A stretch of 48,703 bases of DNA from Prevotella sp. UBA2755 (lineage in GTDB: Bacteria > Bacteroidota > Bacteroidia > Bacteroidales > Bacteroidaceae): assembly GCA_002353225.1 (NCBI GenBank), contig DEJF01000075.1:1-48703 (forward strand). The letters run 5' to 3'. The notes below the pieces were generated by a model that was given only the letters and a program-made list of their open reading frames with translations, was not told where the DNA came from and made no database searches. Numbering within the stretch: the stretch's first letter is position 1; every line of letters starts with the position of its first letter. Both the position numbers and the translations under genes were made by a program. Of the stretch, positions 1-6,620 are shown one piece after another.

Positions 1-204
1 AAACAGGAACACAAGCATGAGGATAGTCACCGTCACTACCTGCGCCGTGAGTTCAGCTACTCGAACTACGAGCAGAACTACACGCTGCCTGATGACGTTG
101 TGAAGGACAAGATCTCTGCCAAGGTGGAGGACGGCATCCTGACCATCACGATGCCGAAGACCGAGCCGAAGGAGAAGGTCACCAAAGCCATCGAGGTCTC
201 GTAA
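1..204 (+). CDS. Hsp20/alpha-crystallin small heat-shock protein, C-terminal part (5' end outside window)
   Basis: Frame 1 is open from the window edge to a TAA at 202-204, giving the last 67 residues of an Hsp20 chaperone, an ATP-independent holdase that binds unfolding proteins in the cytoplasm. Visible are HYLRREFSYSNYEQNY, the strand pair around LPDDVV and the conserved VEDGILTITMPK of the alpha-crystallin domain. It is closely similar to the complete Hsp20 at 25174-25596 (same RREFSY and NGIL/DGIL segments), so the genome has at least two paralogues. The N-terminal region and promoter are not visible. A hairpin follows directly. Family assignment is secure. Confidence 0.93.
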   Translation, partial: KQEHKHEDSHRHYLRREFSYSNYEQNYTLPDDVVKDKISAKVEDGILTITMPKTEPKEKVTKAIEVS

Positions 205-230
205 CGGATATTGATTAACCGCATAAACGG

Positions 231-264
231 AAGTCCCGACCTGCAATCGTGCAAGCCGGGACTT
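231..264 (+). terminator. Probable terminator hairpin after hsp20
   Basis: AAGTCCCG (231-238) pairs perfectly with CGGGACTT (257-264), 27 bp after the hsp20 stop. The tail is CTTGGATATATAT, so the U-tract is weak; assignment rests on position and stem. Confidence 0.6.
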
Positions 265-265
265 C

Positions 266-316
266 TTGGATATATATGGTATGGCAAACAGTTATGCCAC
301 TAAGTGCATGATGTGA
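266..316. repeat. Direct-repeat copy 1: relic of the 3' end of an HMA-type gene
   Basis: This stretch resembles 4237-4282: both contain a GATATATAT run, GGCA, then CCACTnAGTGCATGATnTGA. Read on the minus strand, 315-292 encodes HIMHLVA and a stop, against HIMHSVA and a stop at the end of the HMA fragment at 4258-4401. Homology stops upstream of the first H codon (about 316). The two copies bracket 3.9 kb of accessory genes. Similarity was judged by eye. Confidence 0.6.
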
Positions 317-327
317 AAGAAAATTTG

Positions 328-335
328 TATCTTTG
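328..335 (+). promoter_or_regulatory. Bacteroidetes -7 box (TATCTTTG) for the SMR exporter gene
   Basis: TATCTTTG matches TAnnTTTG exactly. The expected transcription start is near 341, leaving a leader of about 60 nt before the ATG at 401. Confidence 0.7.
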
Positions 336-341
336 CACCGC

Positions 342-400
342 CTTAGAAGGTTTGAGCTATCCCCGACAAACGGGGATGCGGCATAAGCCAAAGGGGCACA
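342..400 (+). promoter_or_regulatory. Structured 5' leader of the SMR/Gdx-like gene, candidate RNA regulator
   Basis: Between the predicted start of transcription and the ATG lie three short hairpins: CCTT-AG-AAGG, ATCCCC-GACAAAC-GGGGAT and GGC-ATAA-GCC, followed by AAGGGGC which could also pair with the first GCCTT. Genes of the SugE/Gdx type are often controlled by guanidine riboswitches (known). I could not match this leader to guanidine-I, -II (ACGR loops) or -III, so the type is unassigned; it may be only a fortuitously folded leader. Confidence 0.35.
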
Positions 401-730
401 ATGAATATGAACTGGATTATCTTGATTTTCGCAGGGCTGTGCGAGGTAGGTTTTACCTATTGCCTTGGACGTGCTAAAGGCGTGACAGGCTACGAGTGGT
501 GGACCTGGATTAGCGGTTTCGCCGCATCCTACGTGTTAAGTGCAGTTTTGCTGGCAAAAGCCACGCAGACACTTCCAATAGGCACAGCCTATCCCGTATG
601 GACGGGTATTGGAGCCGTCGGGGCTGTACTTGTTGGCATTTTCATCTTCCGTGAGCCTGCCACGTTCTGGCGGCTGTTTTTTCTCACGACGCTCATAGCG
701 TCTATCATAGGGCTAAAAGCTATTTCTTAA
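401..730 (+). CDS. SMR-family exporter, SugE/Gdx (guanidinium) type
   Basis: A 109-residue four-helix membrane protein of the small multidrug resistance family, which works as a dual-topology dimer exchanging a cation for protons. The helix-1 carboxylate essential for coupling is present in AGLCEV, and the second half carries LPIGTAYPVWTGIGAVGA, the signature of the SugE/Gdx subgroup rather than of EmrE; members export guanidinium. Aligning E with position 13 of SugE favours the second ATG at 407 as the true start. It stands alone, with its own promoter, a structured leader and a 22-bp terminator. The subfamily is well supported; the substrate is inferred from family knowledge. Confidence 0.88.
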   Translation: MNMNWIILIFAGLCEVGFTYCLGRAKGVTGYEWWTWISGFAASYVLSAVLLAKATQTLPIGTAYPVWTGIGAVGAVLVGIFIFREPATFWRLFFLTTLIASIIGLKAIS

Positions 731-742
731 TGCATTAAGATT

Positions 743-793
743 ACTTACTAAAAGAGCGGCATCCTCAGTCGGGATGCCGCTCTTTTAGTAAGT
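743..793 (+). terminator. Strong intrinsic terminator hairpin
   Basis: A perfect 22-bp stem (743-764 with 772-793) around the 7-nt loop TCAGTCG, containing CTCTTTTAGTAAG on its 3' arm. It lies between the exporter gene and the convergent small HTH gene and could work in both directions. Confidence 0.88.
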
Positions 794-872
794 CAGGACA
801 ACAAGGTTTGGTATCTCAGCATCACTGCAGAGTCACTCCGACCTGCTGTCCCTTTTGATGGTCTGGGAGTCG

Positions 873-1049
873 TTACTTGGCAGCAGGCTCCCATTTGCAG
901 CGAACAGGTGAGACGATGGCTCCCTCTTTCTTCAGTTCTGCAAATGCCTTGTCCACTTCCTTACGGTCTGCACCCAGTGCCTTGGTCACGTCACCTGCTG
1001 AGACGGGCTTTCCTGCCTCACGCATCGCCTGTAATACTTGCTCTTTCAT
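873..1049 (-). CDS. Small winged-helix HTH protein, 58 aa
   Basis: A short ORF from ATG at 1049 to TAA at 873. The protein starts MKEQVLQAMREAGKPVSAGD and continues with a recognition-helix-like segment (DRKEVDKAFAELKKEGAIVSP), the layout of a minimal winged helix: helix, turn with conserved G, recognition helix, wing. Such small proteins bind DNA or act as partners of a larger regulator. It begins 11 bp after the stop of the PNPOx-like gene on the same strand, so the two are probably co-transcribed. The assignment rests on pattern, not on a recognised named family. Confidence 0.7.
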   Translation of the reverse strand: MKEQVLQAMREAGKPVSAGDVTKALGADRKEVDKAFAELKKEGAIVSPVRCKWEPAAK

Positions 1050-1060
1050 ATCGTTTATGA

Positions 1061-1459
1061 TTAGAATGTGACAGTCTCCACTAGTTCCATCATCTTGAAG
1101 AAGTCCGCCTTGGCATCCTTCAGATAATACATCACGCCATTCTCACCGTTCTCACCAAGAGCATCCTTCAGTACAGGCATCTTCTCTACCAATGCGTGAC
1201 CTACTTCCTGGCGGTTGTCCTCTACCAGCTTGCACTCAATGCGCAGTGTCTGACCCTTGAAGGCACAGATCTCAGCCTTGCAGTTATTGGCAATCTGACG
1301 GGTAGCATTGGTCTTGCCGAATGCCATGATATAGATTTTCCCCTCAAAGAACAGCATGGCTCCATAAGGGCGTACACGGGGCTGGTCGCCCTCGACTGTG
1401 GCAAGATAAAACGTTCCTGCCTTCTCTAAGAACTCGTAAACTTTCTGTATTCCTTCCAT
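1061..1459 (-). CDS. Pyridoxamine 5'-phosphate oxidase-like FMN-binding split-barrel protein
   Basis: 132 residues: MEGIQKVYEFLEKAGTFYLA, then VEGDQPRVRPYGAMLFFEGK and IYIMAFGKTNATRQIANN, the order of strands and FMN-contacting loops of the putative PNPOx/split-barrel family. These small cytoplasmic flavoproteins bind FMN (some bind F420 or heme in other phyla) and reduce diverse substrates; the true substrate cannot be read from sequence. Length is typical for the family (130-150). The start has a -7 box about 30 bp upstream. It is divergent from the AraC gene and is followed by the 58-residue HTH gene. Confidence 0.85.
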   Translation of the reverse strand: MEGIQKVYEFLEKAGTFYLATVEGDQPRVRPYGAMLFFEGKIYIMAFGKTNATRQIANNCKAEICAFKGQTLRIECKLVEDNRQEVGHALVEKMPVLKDALGENGENGVMYYLKDAKADFFKMMELVETVTF

Positions 1460-1491
1460 AATTAGATTTTATTATTCAATAGATTCGTTTG

Positions 1492-1499
1492 CAAAACTA
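1492..1499 (-). promoter_or_regulatory. -7 box (TAGTTTTG) for the PNPOx-like gene
   Basis: On the minus strand TAGTTTTG fits TAnnTTTG. Expected start of transcription is near 1486, giving a leader of about 27 nt. Confidence 0.6.
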
Positions 1500-1575
1500 C
1501 AATAAATTCAGGTATAAAATAAACCTGAAAGCGCACAAAAATTGACCGAAAGCGAACAATATGGAAAATAATTTG

Positions 1576-1583
1576 TATCTTTG
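1576..1583 (+). promoter_or_regulatory. -7 box (TATCTTTG) for the AraC-type gene
   Basis: An exact TAnnTTTG match lying downstream of the longest possible start codon (1561) and 4 bp before the ATG at 1588. It implies that transcription begins near 1589, so translation most likely starts at 1621. Confidence 0.65.
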
Positions 1584-1620
1584 CCCCATGTACACATTAA
1601 AAGAATGGTGGTATCTCGCC

Positions 1621-2475
1621 ATGGGCAGTGAACCATACAAAGACTGGGACGGCAAGATGCTTTGTTCGGAAAGCAATCTGGAGAAGACGCAAAAGACGAA
1701 TGTCACGCAAGGTTTTGCAGCGTGTTACAGCTTCACGCTGGTCACTCAGGGCTGGCTTCGAATGCGATACAATGACAGGGAGTTGATGATTAGGGAGGGT
1801 GACCTCTATATTTACTCGCCAGGCTTGGCAGTAACCATACTTGACGGCTCAGATGACTATAAGAGTATCTGTCTGATGGTGGATGAATTCACGTCACTCG
1901 AATCTCCTACCGTGCGTGACATGGTCAGTCTGGCATACCTGCCTCTTGCGCAGTTGAGTACTCCCACAGTGAGGCTCCAGCCCGAGCAAACCATCACCTT
2001 TGAGAGACGCATGCGTGAGATCATTGATTATCAGCAGTCCGACAATGCTTATAAAGACAAACTGCTGCGGATGCTCTTTGCAGTTTTCATGGTAGAACTG
2101 CAGAATGCCTTGGAGTTGTCCGTCACCCACCACCATGTACCACCGCGTGTTGAAGAAATCTTCATCGGCTTCAATCGTCTGTTGCCAGAGTTTTTCCTCC
2201 AGCATCGAGACATCAGATTCTATGCCGACAAGCTCTGCGTTTCTGACGACTATCTCTCACGCATTGTCAAACGGGTCTCTGGTCGTACTGTCGGTGATTA
2301 TATAAATCAGATGCTGATGTTGGAGGCATGCTACTTGTTGCACAAATCAAACCTAAGCATCGCACAGATTTCCAATCGCCTGCGCTTTTCGGAGGCAGCC
2401 GCCTTCACCCGTTTCTTCATACGGATGAAAGGCATGACACCAAAGGAGTTCAGGAAAAGCAGTTTCTTTATTTAA
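1621..2475 (+). CDS. AraC-family transcriptional regulator
   Basis: A DNA-binding regulator of 284 residues from the chosen start. The N-terminal 170 residues form a cupin-like sensing domain (QGWLRMRYNDREL, REGDLYIYSPG). The C-terminal 100 residues carry the double HTH: FYADKLCVSDDYLSRIVKRV as first HTH and LSIAQISNRLRFSEAAAFTR as second, ending MTPKEFRK. The frame is open back to 1561, but a -7 box at 1576-1583 makes that start unlikely; starting at 1621 gives an N-terminus of the same length as the other AraC protein in this window (13029). It is divergent from the PNPOx-like gene and its stop lies inside the repeat array at 2468-2533, making it the first candidate for the factor that reads that array. 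Confidence 0.92.
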   Translation: MGSEPYKDWDGKMLCSESNLEKTQKTNVTQGFAACYSFTLVTQGWLRMRYNDRELMIREGDLYIYSPGLAVTILDGSDDYKSICLMVDEFTSLESPTVRDMVSLAYLPLAQLSTPTVRLQPEQTITFERRMREIIDYQQSDNAYKDKLLRMLFAVFMVELQNALELSVTHHHVPPRVEEIFIGFNRLLPEFFLQHRDIRFYADKLCVSDDYLSRIVKRVSGRTVGDYINQMLMLEACYLLHKSNLSIAQISNRLRFSEAAAFTRFFIRMKGMTPKEFRKSSFFI

Positions 2476-2533
2476 TCGTAATGAAAACAGGCTTTAATCG
2501 GTAGGAAAGTGGGCTTCAGTCGGTAACTGATTT
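2468..2533 (+). repeat. Array A: three 22-bp-phased direct repeats (candidate operator)
   Basis: Three units of exactly 22 bp start at 2468, 2490 and 2512. Units 2 and 3 begin GGCTTTAATCGGTA and GGCTTCAGTCGGTA; unit 1 shares TTTAATCG and GAAA with unit 2. Units 2-3 (44 bp) recur perfectly as the reverse complement at 8552-8595. Spacing of two helical turns is what dimeric regulators reading direct repeats need (AraC or LytTR type, known). The array ends 77 bp before the -7 box at 2611. Confidence 0.75.
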
Positions 2534-2610
2534 AAGTCTAATTTCTATCATATCTTCATAAACTATCCTAATTGTCGGCACAAAAGTAGTCAAATTCGGG
2601 CAGGAATGTG

Positions 2611-2618
2611 TAACTTTG
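2611..2618 (+). promoter_or_regulatory. -7 box (TAACTTTG) for the acyltransferase gene
   Basis: An exact TAnnTTTG match. A possible TTG start at 2616 falls inside it and is therefore rejected in favour of the ATG at 2679. Confidence 0.7.
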
Positions 2619-2678
2619 TCATCAATAACAACAAAGTTTAAGAGAAACGAAATTAATAAAAAGCATTTAGTCTCAGTT

Positions 2679-4058
2679 ATGAACTACAATAAAGGAAAAA
2701 AGTTGCTTTCTGAAAGATTCTACTTGACATGGGCTGGAGAACAGATGTCCTGGACAGTCAGAATGACACTGAAGATGAGAGATCCTGTTGACGGTGATTT
2801 ATTGCGTAAGGCAGTGGACTCAACGAGTCAGCGTTATCCATACTATCAAGTGAAACTCGGCATCAGAAAAGATACTGAAGGCACGGAATATTTCGTGTAC
2901 GAAGACAATAGTGAGCCGTGGGTGGTAAACGAAGGAGAAAAACCAGTGAGACTGATTGCCCCAGAGTCGAACAACCATCTGTTGGCATTCTGTTTTTGGG
3001 ACAAGTACATCGCATTAGATTTCTTCCATTGCCTGACCGACGGCACAGGAGCATATAACATCCTACGCACCTTGCTTTATGAATATTCTTGCCGCCGCTA
3101 TGATGCGCCGCTGAGTCGTGAAAGAATATCATTGCCAAAGGGCTTTCATGTGGAGCGTATTCTTACACCTGAAGGAATGAGTATGGCGAACATTCGTGTG
3201 GCTGGCGACACTATCAGCCCAGAGGAATGGGAAGACCCTGCCGCACAGGCTAAGCCCGACCAACTGAACCCGCTACCCCTTCCGGAACGTCTGCGCTGCA
3301 TCAATCTGACCACACAGGCAAAGGTGGCGGTAAATGAGGACGGGGAAACTGTCAACATCCTTGTTGAAGAGCAAGAGATGATGAAGTATGTGTCTTTAGG
3401 CGACACTTCGCCTGCTACGCTCGTGTCGCTATTGCTTACTCGGGCCATTGCTCGTTTGCATCCCGACATGACGGAAGGAGTGCCGATGGTGGCTCTGGCC
3501 ATTAACCAGCGTCCAGCCCTGGGCTGTCCGCAGGCCGGCCAATCGCTGGCAACATCTCTCCGCCTGACCCTGAACGATGAGATGCGAGGGATGGATATTG
3601 AAACGCAGCAGACCATATTCCGAGGCATGGTGGCCCTGCAGTCGAACGAAGACAACGTCATTGAGAATTTCTGGCAAAGTCAGAAAACGCAAGACATGTT
3701 CGAAAAGATTCCCACCCTTGAGGGGCGTCATCAGGCAATGGCCAAAGCCTACAGTGTCGCAACATCAGCAGCAACGACCTGTGTCAGTTACGTTGGCAAG
3801 GCTAATCTGGGTGCAGCCGAACAATACGTCAGTGAGATGTACACAGAGGCCTATACGCCGTATGCTCTCACCATTGAGATGAGTGCCGTGGGCGGCACCT
3901 TCTGTATCAGTCTGATGCAGCGGTTTGCTGATGACATGTATCTCGATGCTTTCTTAGATGAATTCATCCAGATAGGTATGGATTATCGTATTGCTACGCG
4001 CCATCCGATGATGGTGGCACCCATAGCAGACTATCGCATACATAGGGGCAATAATTAA
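2679..4058 (+). CDS. Condensation-domain/alcohol-acetyltransferase-like acyltransferase
   Basis: 459 residues of the CoA-dependent acyltransferase superfamily (NRPS condensation domains, PapA-type and alcohol O-acetyltransferases). The active-site motif HxxxDG is present as H117-C-L-T-D121-G122 in FFHCLTDGTGAYN, preceded by the usual N-terminal subdomain with QRYPYYQVKL; the C-terminal half (TSAATTCVSYVGKANLGAAE, then FCISLMQRF) matches the second lobe. No signal peptide or membrane segment is seen, so it should be cytoplasmic. It would transfer an acyl group from a thioester to an alcohol or amine; neither donor nor acceptor can be read. It is monocistronic, preceded by an AraC gene and by array A, which suggests regulated expression. 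Confidence 0.78.
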   Translation: MNYNKGKKLLSERFYLTWAGEQMSWTVRMTLKMRDPVDGDLLRKAVDSTSQRYPYYQVKLGIRKDTEGTEYFVYEDNSEPWVVNEGEKPVRLIAPESNNHLLAFCFWDKYIALDFFHCLTDGTGAYNILRTLLYEYSCRRYDAPLSRERISLPKGFHVERILTPEGMSMANIRVAGDTISPEEWEDPAAQAKPDQLNPLPLPERLRCINLTTQAKVAVNEDGETVNILVEEQEMMKYVSLGDTSPATLVSLLLTRAIARLHPDMTEGVPMVALAINQRPALGCPQAGQSLATSLRLTLNDEMRGMDIETQQTIFRGMVALQSNEDNVIENFWQSQKTQDMFEKIPTLEGRHQAMAKAYSVATSAATTCVSYVGKANLGAAEQYVSEMYTEAYTPYALTIEMSAVGGTFCISLMQRFADDMYLDAFLDEFIQIGMDYRIATRHPMMVAPIADYRIHRGNN

Positions 4059-4073
4059 AGGCGAGTTTAAATT

Positions 4074-4113
4074 CCGTGCCAGATTGACTTTCGCTATTGT
4101 CATTCTGGCACGG
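4074..4113 (+). terminator. Terminator-like hairpin after the acyltransferase gene
   Basis: CCGTGCCAGA (4074-4083) pairs perfectly with TCTGGCACGG (4104-4113), then ATCCTTTCT. A second 7-bp hairpin, GTCGAGC/GCTCGAC, follows at 4176-4197. No strong T-run follows either. The rest of 4114-4257 holds nothing I can assign. Confidence 0.55.
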
Positions 4114-4236
4114 ATCCTTTCTGTAGGCATGTGTTTTGCTTTACCATTGTTGCCAGCCGGTATTTCTTGACCAAGGTCGAGCCTGTTCACGCTCGACAAT
4201 TCGAACAAGTTTGATTGCACTCGCTTAATCGAAGCC

Positions 4237-4282
4237 TTGATATATATAGAATGGCATCTAAGCCACTGAGTGCATGATATGA
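4237..4282. repeat. Direct-repeat copy 2 at the 3' end of the HMA fragment
   Basis: Contains GATATATATA, GGCA and CCACTGAGTGCATGATATGA, matching 266-316. It includes the last codons (HIMHSVA) and stop of the fragment at 4258-4401 plus 20 bp beyond. Confidence 0.6.
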
Positions 4283-4401
4283 CGGGCTGATGTCACTTTC
4301 GCATCGTAGATGACTGTAAGTTCGCTGGTACGTGGATTCCACTTCGTGCCCATTACACCCTTCATGTGTTCTGCCTTGGCGACTGCATGGTGCTTGTACC
4401 A
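4258..4401 (-). pseudogene. Fragment of a heavy-metal-associated (HMA) domain protein
   Basis: On the minus strand 47 codons read through to TAG at 4258, including HMKGVMGTKWNPRTSELTVI then YDAKVTSARHIMHSVA. This is the second half of a ferredoxin-like HMA domain (helix-GV-strand, then the strand V-I-Y-D and last helix), used by copper or other soft-metal chaperones. The usual CxxC loop and a start codon in frame are missing: upstream in this frame there is a TAA, and the nearby ATG at about 4403 is in another frame, so the gene is truncated and frameshifted. It sits beside a CDF metal exporter. Its last codons are repeated at 292-315. Confidence 0.55.
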
Positions 4402-4453
4402 TATTATTTGTTAATATTTGGTATAAAGATACGGATTTTTCCTCCATTATGAG

Positions 4454-4461
4454 TACCTTTG
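4454..4461 (+). promoter_or_regulatory. -7 box (TACCTTTG) for the TIGR04076-CDF pair
   Basis: An exact TAnnTTTG match; transcription would begin near 4467, about 60 nt before the chosen ATG at 4529. Confidence 0.6.
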
Positions 4462-4528
4462 TAGCAAAATAAGTGATGATTTACATCTGCATTTGCATTT
4501 GATCTTTACGATATACCTGTATATGAGA

Positions 4529-4834
4529 ATGAACAAAGTCAGGATTACCGCTATTCGTCAGACAGTCTATACGGATCTGATGGAAAAATACGAGAACCCT
4601 ATCGAACATACTTGTGATGTGACAGTAGGTCAGCAATGGATATCCGAGAACGGACAATGTCCTGATGGCATGTGTCCATCTGCATGGTACTCCATGCGGG
4701 AGTTCGTGGAATCACTGGCAAGAGGCGACGGAAACTTCTATGATGGATGGATGCGGAACCCGATGAGTGCGATGATCAGTTGCAATGACGGTTTCCGTCC
4801 GTTCAGTTTTTATATTGAAGTGATAGAATCATGA
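4529..4834 (+). CDS. TIGR04076 family protein
   Basis: 101 residues from the ATG at 4529; ATG 4523 or a TTG at 4493 are less likely. The layout fits TIGR04076: an N-terminal strand (KVRITAIRQTV), the cysteine motif CPDGMCPSAW (C44, C49), and the closing CNDGFRPFSFYIEV with C85. A further cysteine is at 29. The conserved cysteines suggest a metal or redox centre, but no function is established for the family. The gene is 27 bp upstream of the CDF exporter on the same strand and probably co-transcribed with it, which hints at metal handling. Confidence 0.75.
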   Translation: MNKVRITAIRQTVYTDLMEKYENPIEHTCDVTVGQQWISENGQCPDGMCPSAWYSMREFVESLARGDGNFYDGWMRNPMSAMISCNDGFRPFSFYIEVIES

Positions 4835-4861
4835 AGATTTATCCGATAAATAGGGGAATAC

Positions 4862-5965
4862 ATGGATCGTAGTACTCAAATTATTCGAACAAGTTGGATA
4901 GGCATAGTTGCTAATGTCCTCCTTGCAGGTTTTAAGGCTGCTGTAGGTCTTTTAGCCAACTCTGTCGCTATTGTGATGGATGCTGTTAATAACCTCAGCG
5001 ACGCGCTGTCAAGTGTCATCACCATTGTTGGCACCAAACTGTCTCAACGACCTGCAGACAGAAAACATCCCTTCGGTTTTGGGCGCATTGAATATTTCAG
5101 TGCCATCATTATTGCTGTCATTGTATTGTCAGCAGGTATCACCTCACTCATTGAGTCAGCCAAGAAGATTTTCTATCCGACACAACCAGAATATACCAAA
5201 ACAACACTCATCGTCATCGTTGTGGCGATTATCGTGAAACTGGTGTTGGGTAGGTATGTCAAGAATAAGGGGACGCAGTTGAATAGTGATGCCCTGATAG
5301 CCTCAGGCTCAGATGCGCTGTTTGATGCTATTATAACCTTGGCAACACTTGTCTCGGCGGGTGTTATGCTGATGTGGGGCGTTTCGCTCGATGGTATTCT
5401 TGGTGTTCTCATTTCCATTGTCATCATTAAGGCTGGTGTCGAGATGTTATCCTCTCCTGTCAACGAGTTGTTAGGCACCAGCATTTCTGCCGAACTCACC
5501 AATCAAATCAAAAAGGAAGTCTCTGATTTTGAGGGGGTGCACGGCGTGTACGACCTGATACTCCACAATTACGGACCGGACATGAAGATAGGCTCGCTAC
5601 ACGTCAACGTTTATGACACGATGTCGGCACATGAGATTCATGGTCTTACTCGTAAGATTACCATGCAGATGTTAGAGCGTCACGGTATCATCCTAACCGT
5701 TGGTGTCTATGCTATTGCGACTGGAGATAATAAACGGGCAGAACTGCAGACAAAGGTCATGCAGACCCTCATTACTCACAAGGATATAGTTCAGGTTCAT
5801 GGATTCTATTACTCAGAAAAGGAGAATATGATTTCTGTCGATGTCGTTCCCGACATTTCCATTCACGATGATAACGCTTTTGTCAGCCAACTTATCAATG
5901 AGATTCAGCCCTTAGTGCATGGAATGCACTTGGAAATAATAGTTGACCATAATTATAGCGAATAA
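4862..5965 (+). CDS. Cation diffusion facilitator (CDF) family metal exporter
   Basis: 367 residues, inner membrane. Six hydrophobic segments occupy about residues 12-200, followed by a cytoplasmic C-terminal domain with VHGVYDLILHNYGPDMKIGS and a ferredoxin-like fold. Acidic metal-site residues are visible in helix 2 (D40AVNNLSD47) and in the SDALFDAI segment of helix 5; RKHPFGFGRIEYF between helices 2 and 3 is a family hallmark. CDF proteins export Zn, Mn, Fe or Co by proton antiport. The helix-5 site lacks the His of YiiP-type Zn exporters, so Mn, Fe or Co are as likely as Zn. It follows the TIGR04076 gene and ends 9 bp before a convergent gene. Confidence 0.92.
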   Translation: MDRSTQIIRTSWIGIVANVLLAGFKAAVGLLANSVAIVMDAVNNLSDALSSVITIVGTKLSQRPADRKHPFGFGRIEYFSAIIIAVIVLSAGITSLIESAKKIFYPTQPEYTKTTLIVIVVAIIVKLVLGRYVKNKGTQLNSDALIASGSDALFDAIITLATLVSAGVMLMWGVSLDGILGVLISIVIIKAGVEMLSSPVNELLGTSISAELTNQIKKEVSDFEGVHGVYDLILHNYGPDMKIGSLHVNVYDTMSAHEIHGLTRKITMQMLERHGIILTVGVYAIATGDNKRAELQTKVMQTLITHKDIVQVHGFYYSEKENMISVDVVPDISIHDDNAFVSQLINEIQPLVHGMHLEIIVDHNYSE

Positions 5966-5973
5966 ATTGGAAT

Positions 5974-6588
5974 TTACCGCTTCTGTTCACTAATCCATCT
6001 CTCAATATACTCATAATCATATCCCTTAGAACCCTGAAACCTTACTCCAGTAGGGGTCGCCTTGAATAAATCAATCTTTTCCAGCGCTTGTTTTAGATTA
6101 CCTGAGTGTATGTCCATCATCAATTCGTAAATGCGGTTAGTTCGCCCTGTTGGGCAAAAAACATCGGGATTGGGATTCTCGCTGAGGAAATGAGCAATGT
6201 CTGCTTCTACAGTATTGAACGTGTCCTTCCATCGGGCGACCACATCATCTTCTGTGTAAACTGGAATTTTGATAGTATCAAAAACAACGTACTCCTTTAA
6301 GTTTATATCTGGAACAGCAAAAGATCCATTACCTCTTAAACTTTTAGGTGCATGTTTACATTCTGGCATCTCAAATATGTCCCACCATAAATCATCAATA
6401 AAGTATGGCTTCACGGAAAGTTTTACCTGCTCTAAGATCAAATGACACAAACTGAAATAGTAGCCAGAATCTATTTTCCAATTGAGATAGTCGTTTTGCT
6501 TCCAACCAAAACTCTTTGCTACTTGTTTCCTACACTTATTTGAGACTTTCTCCAATGAATTACGCGCTCTTGATTCTTCTCTGGTCAT
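5974..6588 (-). CDS. Uncharacterised 204-aa protein, partner of the SUFU-domain gene
   Basis: I do not recognise the family. The protein has no signal peptide or membrane segment. An N-terminal basic helical part (SRARNSLEKVSNKCRKQVAK) leads into a segment rich in aromatic residues (FGWKQNDYLNWKIDSGYYFS, then PYFIDDLWWDIFEM) that looks like an alternating-strand fold, and the C-terminus is helical (LKQALEKIDLFKA, YEYIERWISEQKR). It lies 32 bp downstream of the SUFU gene on the same strand. Paired with SUFU, a common immunity fold of polymorphic toxin systems, an immunity role is a reasonable but unproved guess. GC content is lower than that of the neighbouring core genes. Confidence 0.75.
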   Translation of the reverse strand: MTREESRARNSLEKVSNKCRKQVAKSFGWKQNDYLNWKIDSGYYFSLCHLILEQVKLSVKPYFIDDLWWDIFEMPECKHAPKSLRGNGSFAVPDINLKEYVVFDTIKIPVYTEDDVVARWKDTFNTVEADIAHFLSENPNPDVFCPTGRTNRIYELMMDIHSGNLKQALEKIDLFKATPTGVRFQGSKGYDYEYIERWISEQKR

Positions 6589-6620
6589 AATTAATATTCC
6601 GATTTATCTCGCCAACCTGT

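Noticed and set aside
342..400. PreQ1-I riboswitch before the SMR gene
   Set aside because: AGAAGGTTTGAGCTATCCCC resembles the preQ1-I start, but P1 does not pair and the A-rich tail is absent; the gene is not queuosine-related.
2468..2533. CRISPR-like array
   Set aside because: Repeats are contiguous with 22-bp period and no spacers; no cas genes are present.
2616..2678. TTG-initiated N-terminal extension of the acyltransferase
   Set aside because: The codon overlaps the -7 box TAACTTTG at 2611-2618, so it is not transcribed.
3146..3661. 171-aa antisense ORF within the acyltransferase gene
   Set aside because: Shadow frame: Ser/Arg-rich low-complexity protein with no motif, opposite a well-supported gene. 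The same holds for long antisense frames such as 23022-23936, 39893-40750 and 41928-42851.
4187..4447. 86-aa ORF on the minus strand starting near 4447
   Set aside because: Sequence has no coding character; the HMA-like fragment is in another frame of the same strand.
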